From assembly GCF_022539505.1 (NCBI RefSeq), contig NC_061509.1, forward strand, positions 209,088,254 through 209,152,253: DNA of 64,000 nucleotides. The letters are read 5' to 3'. The DNA comes from Lolium rigidum (Eukaryota; Streptophyta; Magnoliopsida; Poales; Poaceae). The notes below the pieces were generated by a model. It was given only the letters and a program-made list of their open reading frames with translations. It had not been told where the DNA came from and did not search any database. The position numbers were made by a program, and so were the translations under genes. Below are positions 1 to 11,415 of the stretch, piece after piece (within the stretch, counting starts at the first letter, position 1; the number at the start of each line of letters is the position of its first letter).

Positions 1-680
1 GTTAGGGCATAGTGCCTAGTGTCCGTAGATGGTACTTTTATGATATTGTTGCAACTTGTTATGCTTAATGCTTGTCACTAGGGCCCGAGTGCCATGATCT
101 CGAGATCTGAACATGTTATTATTTCATCATGATATTCGTTGTTTATGATCTTACCCGCAAGTTGTATACACATGTCGCCGTCCGGAACCAATGGCCCCGA
201 AGTGACGAAATTGGGACAACCGGAGGGGATGGTAGTGATGTGAGGATCACATGTGTTCACGGAGTGTTAATGCTTTGCTCCGGTACTCTATTAAAAGGAG
301 TACCTTAATATCCAGATGAGTTTCCCTTGAGGCCCGGCTGCCACCGGCCGGTAGGACAAAAGATGTTGTGCAAGTTTCTCATTGCGAGCACGTACGACTA
401 TAATTGGAACACATGCCTATTGATTGATTAGTACTTGGATACCGTTTTATTATTATCCGCAAATGCCCCGCTATGATTGTTACATGAGTTTCTCTCATCC
501 ATGCAACGCCCGTCATCCGTCCCCGTGCCTACGATATTTTAATCCTCGCTCGTTTACTATAATCACNNNNNNNNNNNNNNNNNNNNNNNNNNNNNNNNNN
601 NNNNNNNNNNNNNNNNNNNNNNNNNNNNNNNNNNNNNNNNNNNNNNNNNNNNNNNNNNNNNNNNNNCTTGTGGGTCATCA
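1..680 (+). mobile_element. 3' part of a gypsy-type LTR, ending in CTTGTGGGTCATCA
   Basis: This stretch reads as the downstream part of a long grass Ty3/gypsy LTR in plus orientation. It ends in CA at 680, after the signature CTTGTGGGTCATCA that I associate with Triticeae gypsy elements using a tRNA-Asp primer. Sequence after 680 belongs to a different, inverted LTR, so 680 looks like the insertion boundary of this element inside that LTR. The left end lies outside the window, and a 100-N gap removes part of the LTR. No coding region is supported; short ORFs here are incidental. Orientation and boundary are fairly clear, the family name is not. Confidence 0.6.
567..666. other. Assembly gap (100 N)
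   Basis: Exactly 100 N, the usual placeholder for a gap of unknown size. It falls inside an LTR, where repeats commonly break assemblies. An ORF spanning it is meaningless. Confidence 0.99.
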
Positions 681-1346
681 TAAGGCAGCTCATGAGATTA
701 TTGTATTGAAGTACACAGGAGAGAGATTAACCACATAGCTACCGGTACAGCCCCGAGCCTCGATGGAGAACTACTCCCTCCTCATGGGAGACAACAGCGT
801 TGATGAAGATGGCGGTGGTGTCGATGGAGAAGCCTTCCGGGGCACTTCCCGTCCCGGCGGCGTGCCGGAACGGAGACTCCTGTCCCCCGGATCTTGGCTT
901 CGCGATGGCGGCGGCTGCGGAAGGTTTCTCGTACCGTGGCTTTTTCGTATCGAGGTTTTAGGTCCGGGACCTTTATATAGGCGAAGAGGCGGCGTCGGAA
1001 GGTCGAAGGGGCGACGACACCATAAGGCGGCGCGGCCGGGGCTCGGGCCGCGCCGGCCTCATCATCCGGGGCTCGTGTGGCCCCCCTGCGGCCTCTCTCG
1101 GGTGTTCCGGATGCTTCCGGATTCTAAGATCTTCGGTGTTGATTTCGTCCGATTCGAGAATATTTCCTTACTAGGATTTCTGAAACCAAAAACAGCGAGA
1201 AACGAACTGGCCCTTCGGCATCTCGTCAATAGGTTAGTTCCGGAAAACGCATAAATATAACATAAAGTATGCATAAAACATGTAGATATCATCAATAATG
1301 TGGCATGGAACACAAGAAATTATCGATACGTCGGAGACGTATCAAC
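681..1346 (-). mobile_element. Inverted LTR fragment, TGATACGTCTCC family
   Basis: On the minus strand this LTR starts at 1346 with TGATACGTCTCCGACGTATC. It is closely similar to the LTR at 63385-64000, including the stretch near CTTAGAATCC and the end near GTACCGGTAGCTATG. It is truncated at 681, where the plus-strand LTR of another element ends. Its 5' terminus abuts 1347, which is internal sequence of a related element, so the inverted element inserted there. The apparent ORFs at 763-1254 and 1062-1313 are frames within this LTR. The rest of the element lies to the left of the window. Confidence 0.75.
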
Positions 1347-2760
1347 GGTGTAGAGTCTTATAATGTTTACAGTATGTCTTTTATGTGAGTTTTGCTGCAC
1401 CGGTTCATCCTTGTGTTTGTTTCAAATAACCTTGCTAGCCTAAACCTTGTATCGAGAGGGAATACTTCTCATGCATCCAAAATCCTTGAGCCAACCACTA
1501 TGCCATTTGTGTCCACCATACCTACCTACTACATGGTATTTCTCCGCCATTCCAAAGTAAATTGCTTGAGTGCTACCTTTAAAATTTCCATTCTTTACCT
1601 TTTGCAATATATAGCTCATGGGACAAATAGCTTAAAAACTATTGTGGTATTGAATATGTACTTATGCACTTTATCTCTTATTAAGTTGCTTGTTGTGCGA
1701 TAACCATGTTCCTGGGGACGCCATCAACTACTCTTTGTTGAATATCATGTGAGTTGCTATGCATGTCCGTCTTGTCCGAAGTAAGGGAGATCTACCACTT
1801 TAATGGTTAGAGCATGCATATTGTTAGAGAAGAACATTTGGCCGCTAACTAAAGCCATGAATCATGGTGGAAGTTTCGAGTTTTGGACATATATCCTCAA
1901 TCTCATATGAGAACATTAATTGTTGCTACATGCTTATGCATTAAAGAGGAGTCCATTATCCGTTGTCTATGTTGTCCCGAGTATGGATGTCTAAGTTGAG
2001 AATAATCAAAAGCGAGAAATCCAAAATGCGAGCTTTCTCCTTAGACCTTTGTACAGGCGGCATAGAGGTACCCCTTTGTGAAACTTGGTTAAAACATGTG
2101 TATTGCGATGATCCCGGTAATCCTAGCTAATTAGGACAAGGTGCGGGCACTATTAGTATACTATGCATGAGGCTTGCAACTTGTAAGATATAATTTACAT
2201 GATACATATGCTTTATTACTACCGTTGACAAAATTGTTTCTTGTTTTCAAAACCAAAGCTCTAACACAAATATAGCAATCAATGCTCCCCTCTGCGAAGG
2301 GCCTTTCTTTTACTTTTATGTTGAGTCAGTTCACCTATCTCTCTCCACCTCAAGAAGCAAACGCTTGTGTGAACTGTGCATTGATTCCTACATACTTGCA
2401 TATTGCACTTGTTATATTACTCTATGTTGACAATATCCATGAGATATACATGTTACAAGTTGAAAGCAACCGCTGAAACTTAATCTTCTTTTGTGTTGCT
2501 TCACTACCTTTACTTTGATTTATTGCTTTATGAGATAACTCTTATGCAAGACTTATTGATGCTTGTCTTGAAGTACTATTCATGAAAAGTCTTTGCTTTA
2601 TGATTCAGTTGTTTACTCATGTCATTACCATTGTTTTGATCGCTGCATTCATTACATATGCTTACAATAGTATGATCAAGGTTATGATGGCATGTCACTC
2701 CGGAAATTATCTTTGTTATCGTTTACGCTCGGGACGAGCAGGAACTAAGCTTAGGGATGC
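1347..2760 (+). mobile_element. Internal 3' region of a gypsy-type element (untranslated)
   Basis: About 1.4 kb, nearly identical to 61970-63384 of the right-hand element, starting at ACGGTGTAGAGTC and ending in the polypurine-type tract AACTAAGCTTAGGGATGC immediately before the LTR at 2761. A small inverted repeat (GCTCGGGACGAGC) precedes the tract. There is no long ORF; the 103-residue frame at 1392-1703 recurs in the other copy only because the DNA is repeated. This is the 3' untranslated interior of a non-autonomous family. Confidence 0.75.
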
Positions 2761-4359
2761 TGATACGTCTCCAACGTATCGATAATTTCTTATGTTCCAT
2801 GCCACATTATTGATGATATCTACATGTTTTATACACATTATATGTCGTATTTATGCATTTTCCGGCACTAACCTATTAACGAGATGCCGAAGAGCCGATT
2901 CTTGTTTTCTAGCTGTTTTTGGTTTCAGAAATTCTACAAAGGAAATATTCTCGGAATTGGACGAAATCAACGCCCGGGGTCCTATTTTTGCACGAAGCTT
3001 CCGGAAGACCGAAGGGGAAGGAAGTGGGGCCACGAGGCGCCGACACCACGGGGCGGCGCGGCGGCCGGCCTTGGCCGCGCGGCCTCGGTGTGTGGGGCCC
3101 TCGTGTGGCCCCCGTGTTGCCCTTCCGCCTACTTAAAGCCTTTGTCGCGAAACCCCCGATGCCGAGAGCCACGATACGGAAAACCTTGCGAGACGCCGCC
3201 GCCGCCAACCCCATCTCGGGGGATTCCGGAGATCGCCTCCGGCACCACCGCCGGAGAGGGGAATCATCTCCCGGAGGACTCTTCACCGCCATGGTCGCCT
3301 CCGGAGTGATGAGTGAGTAGTTCACCCCTGGACTATGGGTCCATAGCGGTAGCTATATGGTTGTCTTCTCCTCATGTGCTTCATTGTCGGATCTTGTGAG
3401 CTGCCTAACATGATCAAGATCATCTATCTCGTAATTCTATATGTTGTGTTTGTCGGGATCCGATGGATAGAGAATACTATGTTATGTTGATTATCAATCT
3501 ATTACCTATGTGTTGTTTATGATCTTGCATGCTCTCCGTTATTAGTAGAGGCTCGGCCAAGTTTTTACTCTTAACTCCAAGAGGGAGTATTTATGCTCGA
3601 TAGTGGGTTCATGCCTCCATTAAATGCGGGACGTTGATGATGAAAGTTCTAAGGTTGTGGATGTCGTTGTTGCCACTAGGGATAAAACATTGATGCTATG
3701 TCCGAGGATGTAGTTATTGATTACATTACGCACCATACTTAATGCAATTGTCTCGTTGTTTGCAACTTAATACTGGAAGGGGTTCGGATGATAACTACGA
3801 AGGTGGACTTTTTAGGCATAGATGCATGCTTGGATAGCGGTCTATGTACTTTGTCGTAATGCCCAATTAAATCTCACAATACTCATCATATCATGTATGT
3901 GCATTGTCATGCTCTCTCTATTTGTCAATTGCCCGACCGTAATTTGTTCACCCAACATGCTATTTATCTTATGGGAGAGACACCTCTAGTGAACTGTGGA
4001 CCCCGGTCCATTCTTTTATATCGAATACAATCTATCGCAATACGTGTTTTACTGTTTTTCGCAAACAATCATCATCCACACTATACATCTAATCCTTTGT
4101 TACAACAAGCCGGTGAGATTGACAACCTCAACTGTTTCGTTGGGGCAAAGTACTTTGGTTGTGTTGTGCGAGTTCCACGTTGGCGCCGGAATTCCCGGTG
4201 TTGCGCCGCACTACATCTCGCCGCCATCAACCTTCAACGTGCTTCTTGGCTCCTCCTGGTTCGATAAACCTTGGTTTCTTTTACGAAAGAAAACTTGCCG
4301 CTGTACGCATCACACCTTCCTCTTGGGGTTCCCAACGGACGCGTGCTGTACGCGTATCA
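2761..4359 (+). repeat. 1.6-kb LTR of a gypsy-type element (TGATACG...GTATCA)
   Basis: The LTR starts TGATACGTCTCCAACGTATC right after a polypurine tract and ends CGCGTATCA at 4359. The sequence then changes abruptly instead of continuing into the tRNA-Asp primer site, so this is a 3' LTR at an element/host boundary. The 3' half (GTTCCACGTTGGCGCCGG, GGTTCGATAAACCTTGG) is characteristic of Sabrina-like Triticeae gypsy LTRs. After the first ~200 bp it diverges from the LTRs at 681-1346 and 63385-64000, so it represents another LTR subfamily even though the upstream interior is shared. Confidence 0.75.
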
Positions 4360-5108
4360 GCGACGTGGCCTCGGCGAGCGGCGCTCCGTGGCAGCGGTGT
4401 GGTCGCCGTTTTGGCGGTGCCCCTACCCTGTGCTGGTGGCGGAGATGTGTTGCCGGGGGGAAACCCTTGCTCGGGTCTTCCCGAGACGCGACGGCGACGT
4501 CTACTGACGCCCCGTCCCCTTCTTGAAGGCGTCGATGCGGCTTTTCTCGGCTTCCCTAGGTGCTCCGGGCGAAAGCCCAAGATTTTCGGATCGGGTGGTG
4601 GCGGCGCCCTTGCGTCGTTCTCTTCTTGAAGACACCACCTTGGAGCTCACGGTGTGCGGCTCCCCGTCGGTTGGTCAGCGGAGGTGCGAGGCTTCTTCAT
4701 GACGCCGACTCTTCGTTTGACAATCTTCGGCAAGGCTTGCTTCGTGTCCTTCCCCTGTCGAGCTTCCTTGGCGCTGCTCTTCGGTGTGTGAGCAACGTGG
4801 GTCGGCCCCCGGTGGTGGTCGGCTTCCGGTGGCGTCTCTGCGACGGAGGAGTTCTGTTGAGGCGCGCGTGAAAATGGCTCGCTCTCGAGTGAGCTCCGGC
4901 CCGACACTGTAGACTCCAGTTCTTCTCCGAGTCCTCGTAGACGCTTTGGCTGAGCTTGTTGGTCGCGCTTCCGGCTGTAGCTTCTTTGGTAGTTCGTGTG
5001 GGTGGGTGGTGTCGTTCTGTAAGCTGGGTTCAGCACTTTGTATCATTCTCGTCGTTGGTGGCTTTGTTAATTCAAAGTCGGACACTTGCCTTTGATCTAA
5101 AAAAAATA
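4360..5108 (+). mobile_element. GC-rich block ending in poly-A; possible retroposon fragment
   Basis: A GC-rich stretch follows the LTR end and finishes in a plant LINE/retroposon-like 3' end: TTGTTAATTCAAAGTC, then TTTGATCT and eight A's at 5100-5107. I find no reverse-transcriptase reading frame and no convincing target duplication around the tail. The overlapping ORFs on both strands are of the kind GC-rich DNA produces by chance. It could be a LINE 3' or 5' UTR fragment, or unrelated host DNA with an A-run. Confidence 0.35.
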
Positions 5109-5477
5109 AGTGGAACATGGCGCATATGCTTAGAGATGATTGACACCTGGTCAATGAGGCACTAAGGCAGACATGTTTACATGTCAGGAGGCTAATGTGA
5201 ACAACTGAACATGGGGCAGGACCAACTCGGCTGAGTGGGCCAAACCCAAATCCGCAACGATGTATATAATCGGTGAGACTCTCGAACTGTAGCCTGTATA
5301 GTGAGAGGACCATGTAGTATTATTATCTAGGCCCATATCACCCTCTTTAAAAAAGTTAGGCCCAGCTCAAGGATTTGTACGTGTTATGGATATGAAACCA
5401 TTTTTCATACTCTCTCGGATAATAGGGTGAACGCTTCAAATAAACTTTTTTTTGTCTTTTGGAAAAACATGATCCTA
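5109..5477. other. Intergenic, nothing recognised
   Basis: About 370 bp of mixed composition with no ORF of note, no terminal repeats and no RNA gene that I can identify. Confidence 0.6.
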
Positions 5478-6840
5478 CTGGGGCGCTCCTATACGTCGCT
5501 TCTAGCGCCATCCGCGAGCAATTCCTATACACCGACTAGGTCGGCCGTTACCGCACGCCGCACACCCCCCGCGGGCGGGGTATGGGCTGGCCTGATCGGC
5601 CCAGTTCGTGGTTTACTTCCGTTTTCTGTTTTTTTTTTGTTTTTTCTTTCCTTTTCCTTTTTTCTTATACGTCTCTTTTTTTCTCTTTTGATTCTTTTTA
5701 ATTTTTCGGATTTGAAAAATATTTAGATTTAAAAAAATGGTGAGAGTTTGAAAAATAGCCATATTCAAATAATGGTCATATTTAAAAACTGGATTTAAAA
5801 CAATGGTCAAATTTTAAAAATGTTCAAATCTCAAAAAATGTTCAATCGCCAAAAATGTTCACAGTTAAAAAAAATATTCAACCTCAAAAAAAATTCAAAT
5901 TTAAAAAATGTTCATATTTAAAAATTGTTCAAAATTTTAAATAGTTACATTGTGAAAAAATGTTCATTTATTTTCGAAAATATTTAGACTTTAAAAAGAA
6001 AAAGATAATAAAAAGGGTAAATAAAAAGATAACTACCAGTCTTGTTGGGCCGCGGCCCAATAGAGCCTTGGTGAGCGGCAGCCGGCAGCAGGCAGCTGTC
6101 GCACGGGAGTGCACACGGGGGGTGTTGTATGCCGACCTGATCGGCACGGACCAGGCGCCGCACACCCCCCAGGCGGGTTGTTGGGCCGGCCCAACATTCC
6201 CAGTTTTTTTTGCTATTTCGTTTTTTTTGTTTGATTTTTCTTTTTACGTTTTTCTAAAAGCTGATTTCTTATAAAACCGATTTTTAAAATCTGGAATTTT
6301 CAAATTAAGTTTTTCTGAAATTTAAATATTTTCAACATTTGAACATTTTTCGAATTTGATACATTTTTTAGATTTTTTTTTCAAAATTTGAATAATTTTT
6401 GAATTTTAACATTTTTTTTATTTTTTGTTCAAAATTTGAAAATTTTCGAATATGAACATTTATTAAAAATATGAATATTTTTCATGTTCGAACGGTTTTC
6501 AAATTTGAACGGTTTTTAGATTTGAACGGTTTTTTAATTCGAACGATTTTCAAATTTGAACATTTTTGAATTTAAACATTTTCTCAATTTGAACAATTTT
6601 AAAAAATTAGAATTTTCGAATCTGAAAAAATATAAACAAAACCGAAAACAGAAAAAGAAAACAAAACAAAAAAAGAAACCAGAAAAAAAAAGGAAAAACG
6701 AACTACTATAGACTAAACAGACATAAATGGGCCTGGCCCATACCCGACCAGGGGGTGTGCGATGGCCGGTAGCCACCGACCTGGTCGGTGTATAGGTTTT
6801 GCCAGTGCACACACCAGTACGTCGCCTTATATGGGCTAGC
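5478..6840. mobile_element. Foldback/MITE-like cluster with CTATACACCGAC arms
   Basis: The left arm (about 5480-5620) contains CCTATACACCGACTAGGTCGG and CGCACACCCCC. The right arm (about 6690-6840) carries the same motifs inverted: CGACCTGGTCGGTGTATAGG and GGGGGTGTGCGATGG. A third GC-rich patch at 6040-6200 carries diverged arms in both directions, so two foldback elements seem to abut or nest. Between the arms lies AT-rich sequence built from GTTCAAATTT/AAAATGTTCA-type words. This looks like the long-inverted-repeat elements abundant in Triticeae (possibly Mutator-type). Exact ends and target duplications are not resolved. Lysine- or phenylalanine-rich ORFs here are artefacts of homopolymer-rich DNA. 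Confidence 0.55.
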
Positions 6841-7500
6841 GTTCGTTGATTTCTTTCCTCCTTTCGCTCGGTGACTCCGTTCGCGTGTCTGGCATAACAT
6901 TGTTTCTTCGATGTTTTGTCATTTTTTAAAATTTGAATTTAACAGTTTTTTTAATTTTAATGAACTAAATCTGAACAATTTTTAAAAACTAAACATTTTA
7001 AAAACTAAAAATTTAAATCTGAAACATTTTTGGGAAATCTGAACACTTTTTAAAATATGAACATTTTCTTCAAATCTGGACACTTTCAAAAATTCTGAAT
7101 ATTTTCAAATTCTGAACATTTTTTGAATCTAAAATAATTTTTTGATCTGAACGTTAAAAAAACTAAATTTTTAAGTAAAAATACTTTTGTAAATCTGAAC
7201 ATTTTTAAATCTAAACGTGAAAAAGAAAAAAAAACTGACAACAAAAAAGATAAAGAAAAACCAATCAGAAAATAGAATATTTGGTGATTAAAATCTAAAC
7301 AGAAAGACAATGGCTCGAAAAAACCGAATAGAAACATAAACCCAAACAATAAAACTGTTAAACCAGCTACATCGGAAAACTACACAAAAAATCGCCTTGC
7401 AAAACAGAAAACCGCTGGCAAAAACAGAAAACCGCCAGCAAAAAATAGAACGAAACCATGAAGATGCGGAAACAATGTAAGACATCTCGTAACTGGACCA
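6841..7500. repeat. AT-rich GAACATTTTT-type repetitive tract
   Basis: A run of degenerate short words (AAATCTGAACATTTTT, CTGAACAATTTTTAAA) continues the composition of the foldback interiors, then turns A-rich with AAAACCG. It is probably the arm interior of another truncated foldback element. The Phe-rich minus-strand frames at 7086-7485 are not credible genes. Confidence 0.4.
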
Positions 7501-7822
7501 GACCCACTAAGTGTCACTAGCGTTAAGAGGTACCGACGCCATCCTTATACACCGTGACGGGCAGTCTATAGGATTCACCCCCTATCCTCTATCCCCACAT
7601 GCATCCCTCGGCTAAAGGAAGGTGACCTTGTCTTTATTCGGTCTCTCTCCTCTAACTTAGCAAAAACCCGATGTGGCAAATGCAAAGGAAGGTTGCCTTC
7701 GCCTTATTATACATGCTTATAAAATAATAAACTTGTAAAGGATCAAACTTGATTCGATACATTAAATCTCAACCATCAAACCCTGTTGATCCAACAGCCT
7801 AGATGGCATGGATGTTGAGGTC
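7501..7822. other. Intergenic, nothing recognised
   Basis: Unique-looking sequence left of the TRIM with no ORF, repeat ends or RNA gene visible. Confidence 0.5.
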
Positions 7823-7827
7823 AACTG

Positions 7828-8170
7828 TGTTGTGAAATGTATATGTGGATTGCCTAGCCATTTTCATCAGTTCGGACTTTTGGTTCAAGTGGCTAGTGCA
7901 TGAAGCTTAACATGGTATCAGAGCCCCAGGTCTCGAGTTCAAATCCTGGTTTTCACATGGTTTTCGCAATTAAGCCTAAAAATTGTTGTTGCCCCCCTCT
8001 TTAGCCACCGCTGATGTCCTGTTTCGGTGTGCTCTTCTTCTTTCACATGTTGACTTTCTCTTCTCCTGTCACACGCGAGTGAGGGTGTTGTGAAATGTAT
8101 ATGTGGATTGCCTAGCCTTTTCCATCAGTTCGGACTTTTGGTTCAAGTGGCTAGTGCATGAAGCTTAACA
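7828..8170 (+). mobile_element. Complete TRIM (miniature LTR retrotransposon, SMART-like)
   Basis: A complete 343-bp element. The 5' LTR is 7828-7912 and the 3' LTR 8086-8170, each 85 bp (TGTTGTGAAATG...AAGCTTAACA), with two mismatches that I can see. The primer-binding site TGGTATCAGAGC (7913-7924) directly follows the 5' LTR and matches the 3' end of initiator Met-tRNA. A purine-rich tract, GAGTGAGGG (8077-8085), precedes the 3' LTR. The 5-bp target duplication AACTG is at 7823-7827 and 8171-8175. There is no coding capacity, so it must be mobilised in trans. Size and LTR length resemble the grass SMART/TRIM elements. Confidence 0.93.
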
Positions 8171-8356
8171 AACTGAACACACATTTAAAACCCGCGTCGC
8201 CCCAAAGAAGAAGAAAAAGCGAGAATCACGAAGCAAAGTTCAATAAAATGGGAGAATCGCGGATCAAATTAACTGCCCTGCATGGCCCTGTGCGCTCCTC
8301 TGATGGAGGTCTGGCCGCGTCCATCGTTGTTGCTTAGCAATTACACATATACATTA

Positions 8357-8422
8357 CTCCCTCCAATTTAAATTAGTTGGCTCAAATTTTACATAGATAT
8401 GGATGTATCCGGTCAACATTAA
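8357..8422 (+). mobile_element. Left half of a Stowaway MITE split by the Helitron
   Basis: The left half starts with the Stowaway terminus CTCCCTCCAATTT after a TA at 8355-8356 and continues with a Thalos-like body (GGCTCAAATTTTACATAGATAT). It stops at 8422, exactly where the outer Helitron begins. A short right-hand remnant, GAACTGAAGGGAG (21110-21122), lies immediately beyond the Helitron's 3' end and matches the inverted terminus at about 10 of 13 positions. The joined remnant (about 80 bp) is shorter than a full element, so part of the right half was lost. Confidence 0.65.
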
Positions 8423-9662
8423 TCTCTACTACTTATAAAGGCACGAAGTGCCGTTGGAAAATAAGATCTCAGCCGTGTATACATATCAATCAAATGGTCT
8501 ACATCCACCCATTCTCCCCACCCAAAATTTACGCAACCGCTCTGGAGCAAATAAGAGAAACTTAATATGGGATCTGGATCATGATCGCCCCATCGTTTTC
8601 AGGCTCCCTTTGCCATGCCGCCTCCTCTGCACTCGACACCGTCGCTCCATGCGCCGCCGCTGACCTGCAACGCTATCTCTTCCGTGCGATGCAACAATCC
8701 ATGCCACGGCGCTTGACCGCCGCCTGCCGATGCCGCCTCCCCACCTGGCCCACGATGCAGCCTACACTCGCTCTCTGCCCGCAACGTCGGAAGGGCGAAC
8801 CTATGCCCAATTTCAGGTTCCCCTCATCTTCAAGATCCAATTTGAGTGATGCAAATTTTGGCCCAATCTGACAGGAATTGACGTTTGGATCACAGTTGGT
8901 GGGCTATTTTGGAAAGCTGGGAATTGTGCAAATTTGGTTCCTGTGTCTATTGATTTCATTATTTAGGATACTTAAATACTCCGATACCGTTTCGGGCTAT
9001 TTCCTTTTAGTCTAGGGCTCAAAATTTGAGAAAAGGAGATCGTGTCATCCTTGCAATCGAATTTCCGCATTTTGTTCCTTGCAATTGAAGGATTTCTAAC
9101 CCGATGTGAAACTCAAATGATTGTATGGAAATATCAGTTCTTATTATTACGTAAGTACAATATTTGCATTAAGTAATTCAATTAATCTTAGTGCAGGTTG
9201 AGCAGTTAGCGATATCCGTAGTGATCGACCATGCAAAATTGTAATATAGAGGTATTTGTCATATAAGATATTTCGTTTGGAAGTTACAGATCTGGTTCAT
9301 CTACTTTTTTAGAGGCTAAGTAATATACCAAGTGACCAAAATATATGTCGGTTCAGAAAGCAATTCAGACGTGAGATGCAACATCACCCCCAGCCACCCA
9401 TATATGCGCTTTGCCTATATTATATTGATTTTTTTGTGAAGTGGTGTAGCTGAAGTTGCATAATGCTCACACTATGTTAAATTGCAGGCATGTGAATGGT
9501 AACCTTTTGCTTATTTGGCAAAGGCCACATGACTTCTTTCTTGGGTTCTTATTATGTATCATCATGCAAAAGGCAGGTTTTCTTTGATAATCCATGATGT
9601 GCTACACTACAGTTTGCTGCTTCGACTTACGATAACTGAACTGAAATCTTCATGTTTGTTTA
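8423..9662 (+). repeat. Helitron 5' unit, copy 1 (1240 bp)
   Basis: Runs from the 5' terminus TCTCTACTAC to CATGTTTGTTTA. A short hairpin, GGCAC-GAA-GTGCC, lies about 20 bp in from the terminus. It contains a 96-codon open frame (8581-8871, Met-Ile-Ala-Pro start) that is preserved in copy 2 but shifted in copy 3; its Arg/Cys/Ser-rich product matches nothing I recognise. TTAATCTTAGTGCAGG and AAATTGCAGGCATGTG look like 3' splice sites, suggesting that the unit derives from captured gene segments. This copy preserves the empty target site (GTTAAATTGCAGG at 9476-9488) that the nested Helitron occupies in copy 2. Confidence 0.85.
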
Positions 9663-10725
9663 TCTCTACTACTTATAAAGGCACGAAGTGCCGTTGGAAA
9701 ATAAGATCTCAGCCGTGTATACATATCAATCAAATGGTCTACATCCACCCATTCTCCCCACCCAAAATTTACGCAACCGCTCTGGAGCAAATAAGAGAAA
9801 CTTAATATGGGATCTGGATCATGATCGCCCCATCGTTTTCAGGCTCCCTTTGCCATGCCGCCCCTCTCGCACTCGACACCGTCGCTCCATGCGCCGCCGC
9901 TGACCTGCAACGCTATCTCTTCCGTGCGATGCAACAATCCATGCCACGGCGCTTGACCGCCGCCTGCCGATGCCGCCTCCCCACCTGGCCCACGATGCAG
10001 CCTACACTCGCTCTCTGCCCGCAACGTCGGAAGGGCGAACCTATGCCCAATTTCAGGTTCCCCTCATCTTCAAGATCCAATTTGAGTGATGCAAATTTTG
10101 GCCCAATCTGACAGGAATTGACGTTTGGATCACAGTTGGTGGGCTATTTTGGAAAGCTGGGAATTGTGCAAATTTGGTTCATGTGTCTATTGATTTCATT
10201 ATTTAGGATACTTAAATACTCCGATCACCGTTTTCAGGCTATTTCCTTTTAGTCTAGGGCTCAAAATTTGAGAAAAGGAGATCGTGTCATCCTTGCAATC
10301 GAATTTCTGCATTTTGTTCCTTGCAATCGAAGGATTTCTAACCTGATGTGAAACTCAAATGATTGTATGGAAATATCAGTTCTTATTATTCTGTAAGTAC
10401 AATATTTGCATTAAGTAATTCAATTAATCTTAGTGCAGGTTGAACAGATTAGCAGTATCTGTAGTGATCGACCATGCAAAATTGTAATATAGAGGTATTT
10501 GTCATATAAGATATTTCTGTTTGGAAGTTACAGATCTGGTTCATCTACTTTTTTAGAGGCTAAGTAATATACCAAGTGACCAAAATATATGTCGGTTGAG
10601 AAAGCAATTCAGACGTGAGATGCAACATCACCCCCAGCCACCCATTCATGCGCTTTGCCTATATTATATTGATTTTTTTGTGAAGTGGTGTAGCTGAAGT
10701 TGCATAATGCTCACACTATGTTAAA
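9663..10725 (+). repeat. Helitron 5' unit, copy 2 (first part)
   Basis: It restarts with the 5' terminus TCTCTACTACTTATAAAGG immediately after copy 1 and runs to GTTAAA, where the inverted Helitron interrupts it. The remainder resumes at 17401. Reassembled length is 1244 bp. Differences from copy 1 are few and concentrate at CAG/CTG triplets. Confidence 0.85.
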
Positions 10726-11400
10726 CTAGTTGAATATCCGTGCGTTGCAACGGCTCTTTATTACATGTTTCTATAAAAATAATAATAAAATACCTAATAT
10801 CTTACGCTCTCCGCAACTGGTTTTGAACAACAATCGCATACTATCTCGCCTACAGGGAGTATTGAACTATCAATCTCTCAAACTCTAAAAACTATTCTCA
10901 TGCGAGGTTGCTATCACCTAACAACAATGCTACGTAGTTGGCACTGAGTTACAACAAAGGGATTTTTGTTGCAATAACTTTTTTCTACTAAAACACATTG
11001 GAGCATCTATATGAATTGCTAAGTGTCATTCACTTCTCCTTCTTGTTCCTGTGATATGCGCAAATTTACGATGAACTCTTCCACTACGAAAATAAGCTTA
11101 TATGTGAAAGAGAAACGGCTGTCTAGGTTTTGCAGCATACAAGATGTGTAATGAAAGGGGTTAATTTTTCAGCGCCTATGACTCAAAAGTCCTAAGTTAA
11201 AAGCAATGAAAAGAGAGAAATGATGAACCAACAAACTGTTAGATACCAAAGTGACAGTGCTTGATACATTAACCAATAAAAAACATTAGAATTACTCTCC
11301 CGGTATACTTATCATAAGTTTCAAACTGATTGAAGTATTCACATGCTAACCTTTCTCTAAATAATCAACTCAAAATTTAAAAAGTGAAGACGACATCACA

Positions 11401-11415
11401 ATAGGAAACTTCGAT
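11401..11415. repeat. Left target-site duplication of the LINE
   Basis: ATAGGAAACTTCGAT here is repeated exactly at 13054-13068, after the poly-A. A 15-bp duplication is typical of target-primed reverse transcription. Confidence 0.92.

Noticed and set aside
763..1313. Long overlapping ORFs on both strands near the left edge
   Set aside because: They lie wholly inside an inverted LTR that recurs at 63385-64000; open frames there come from GC-rich LTR sequence.
2792..3325. Cluster of 110-140-codon ORFs in four frames
   Set aside because: All are within the 1.6-kb LTR, have no domain, and compete on both strands.
5613..7485. Lys-rich and Phe-rich ORFs
   Set aside because: Products of A- and T-runs in foldback interiors, not proteins.
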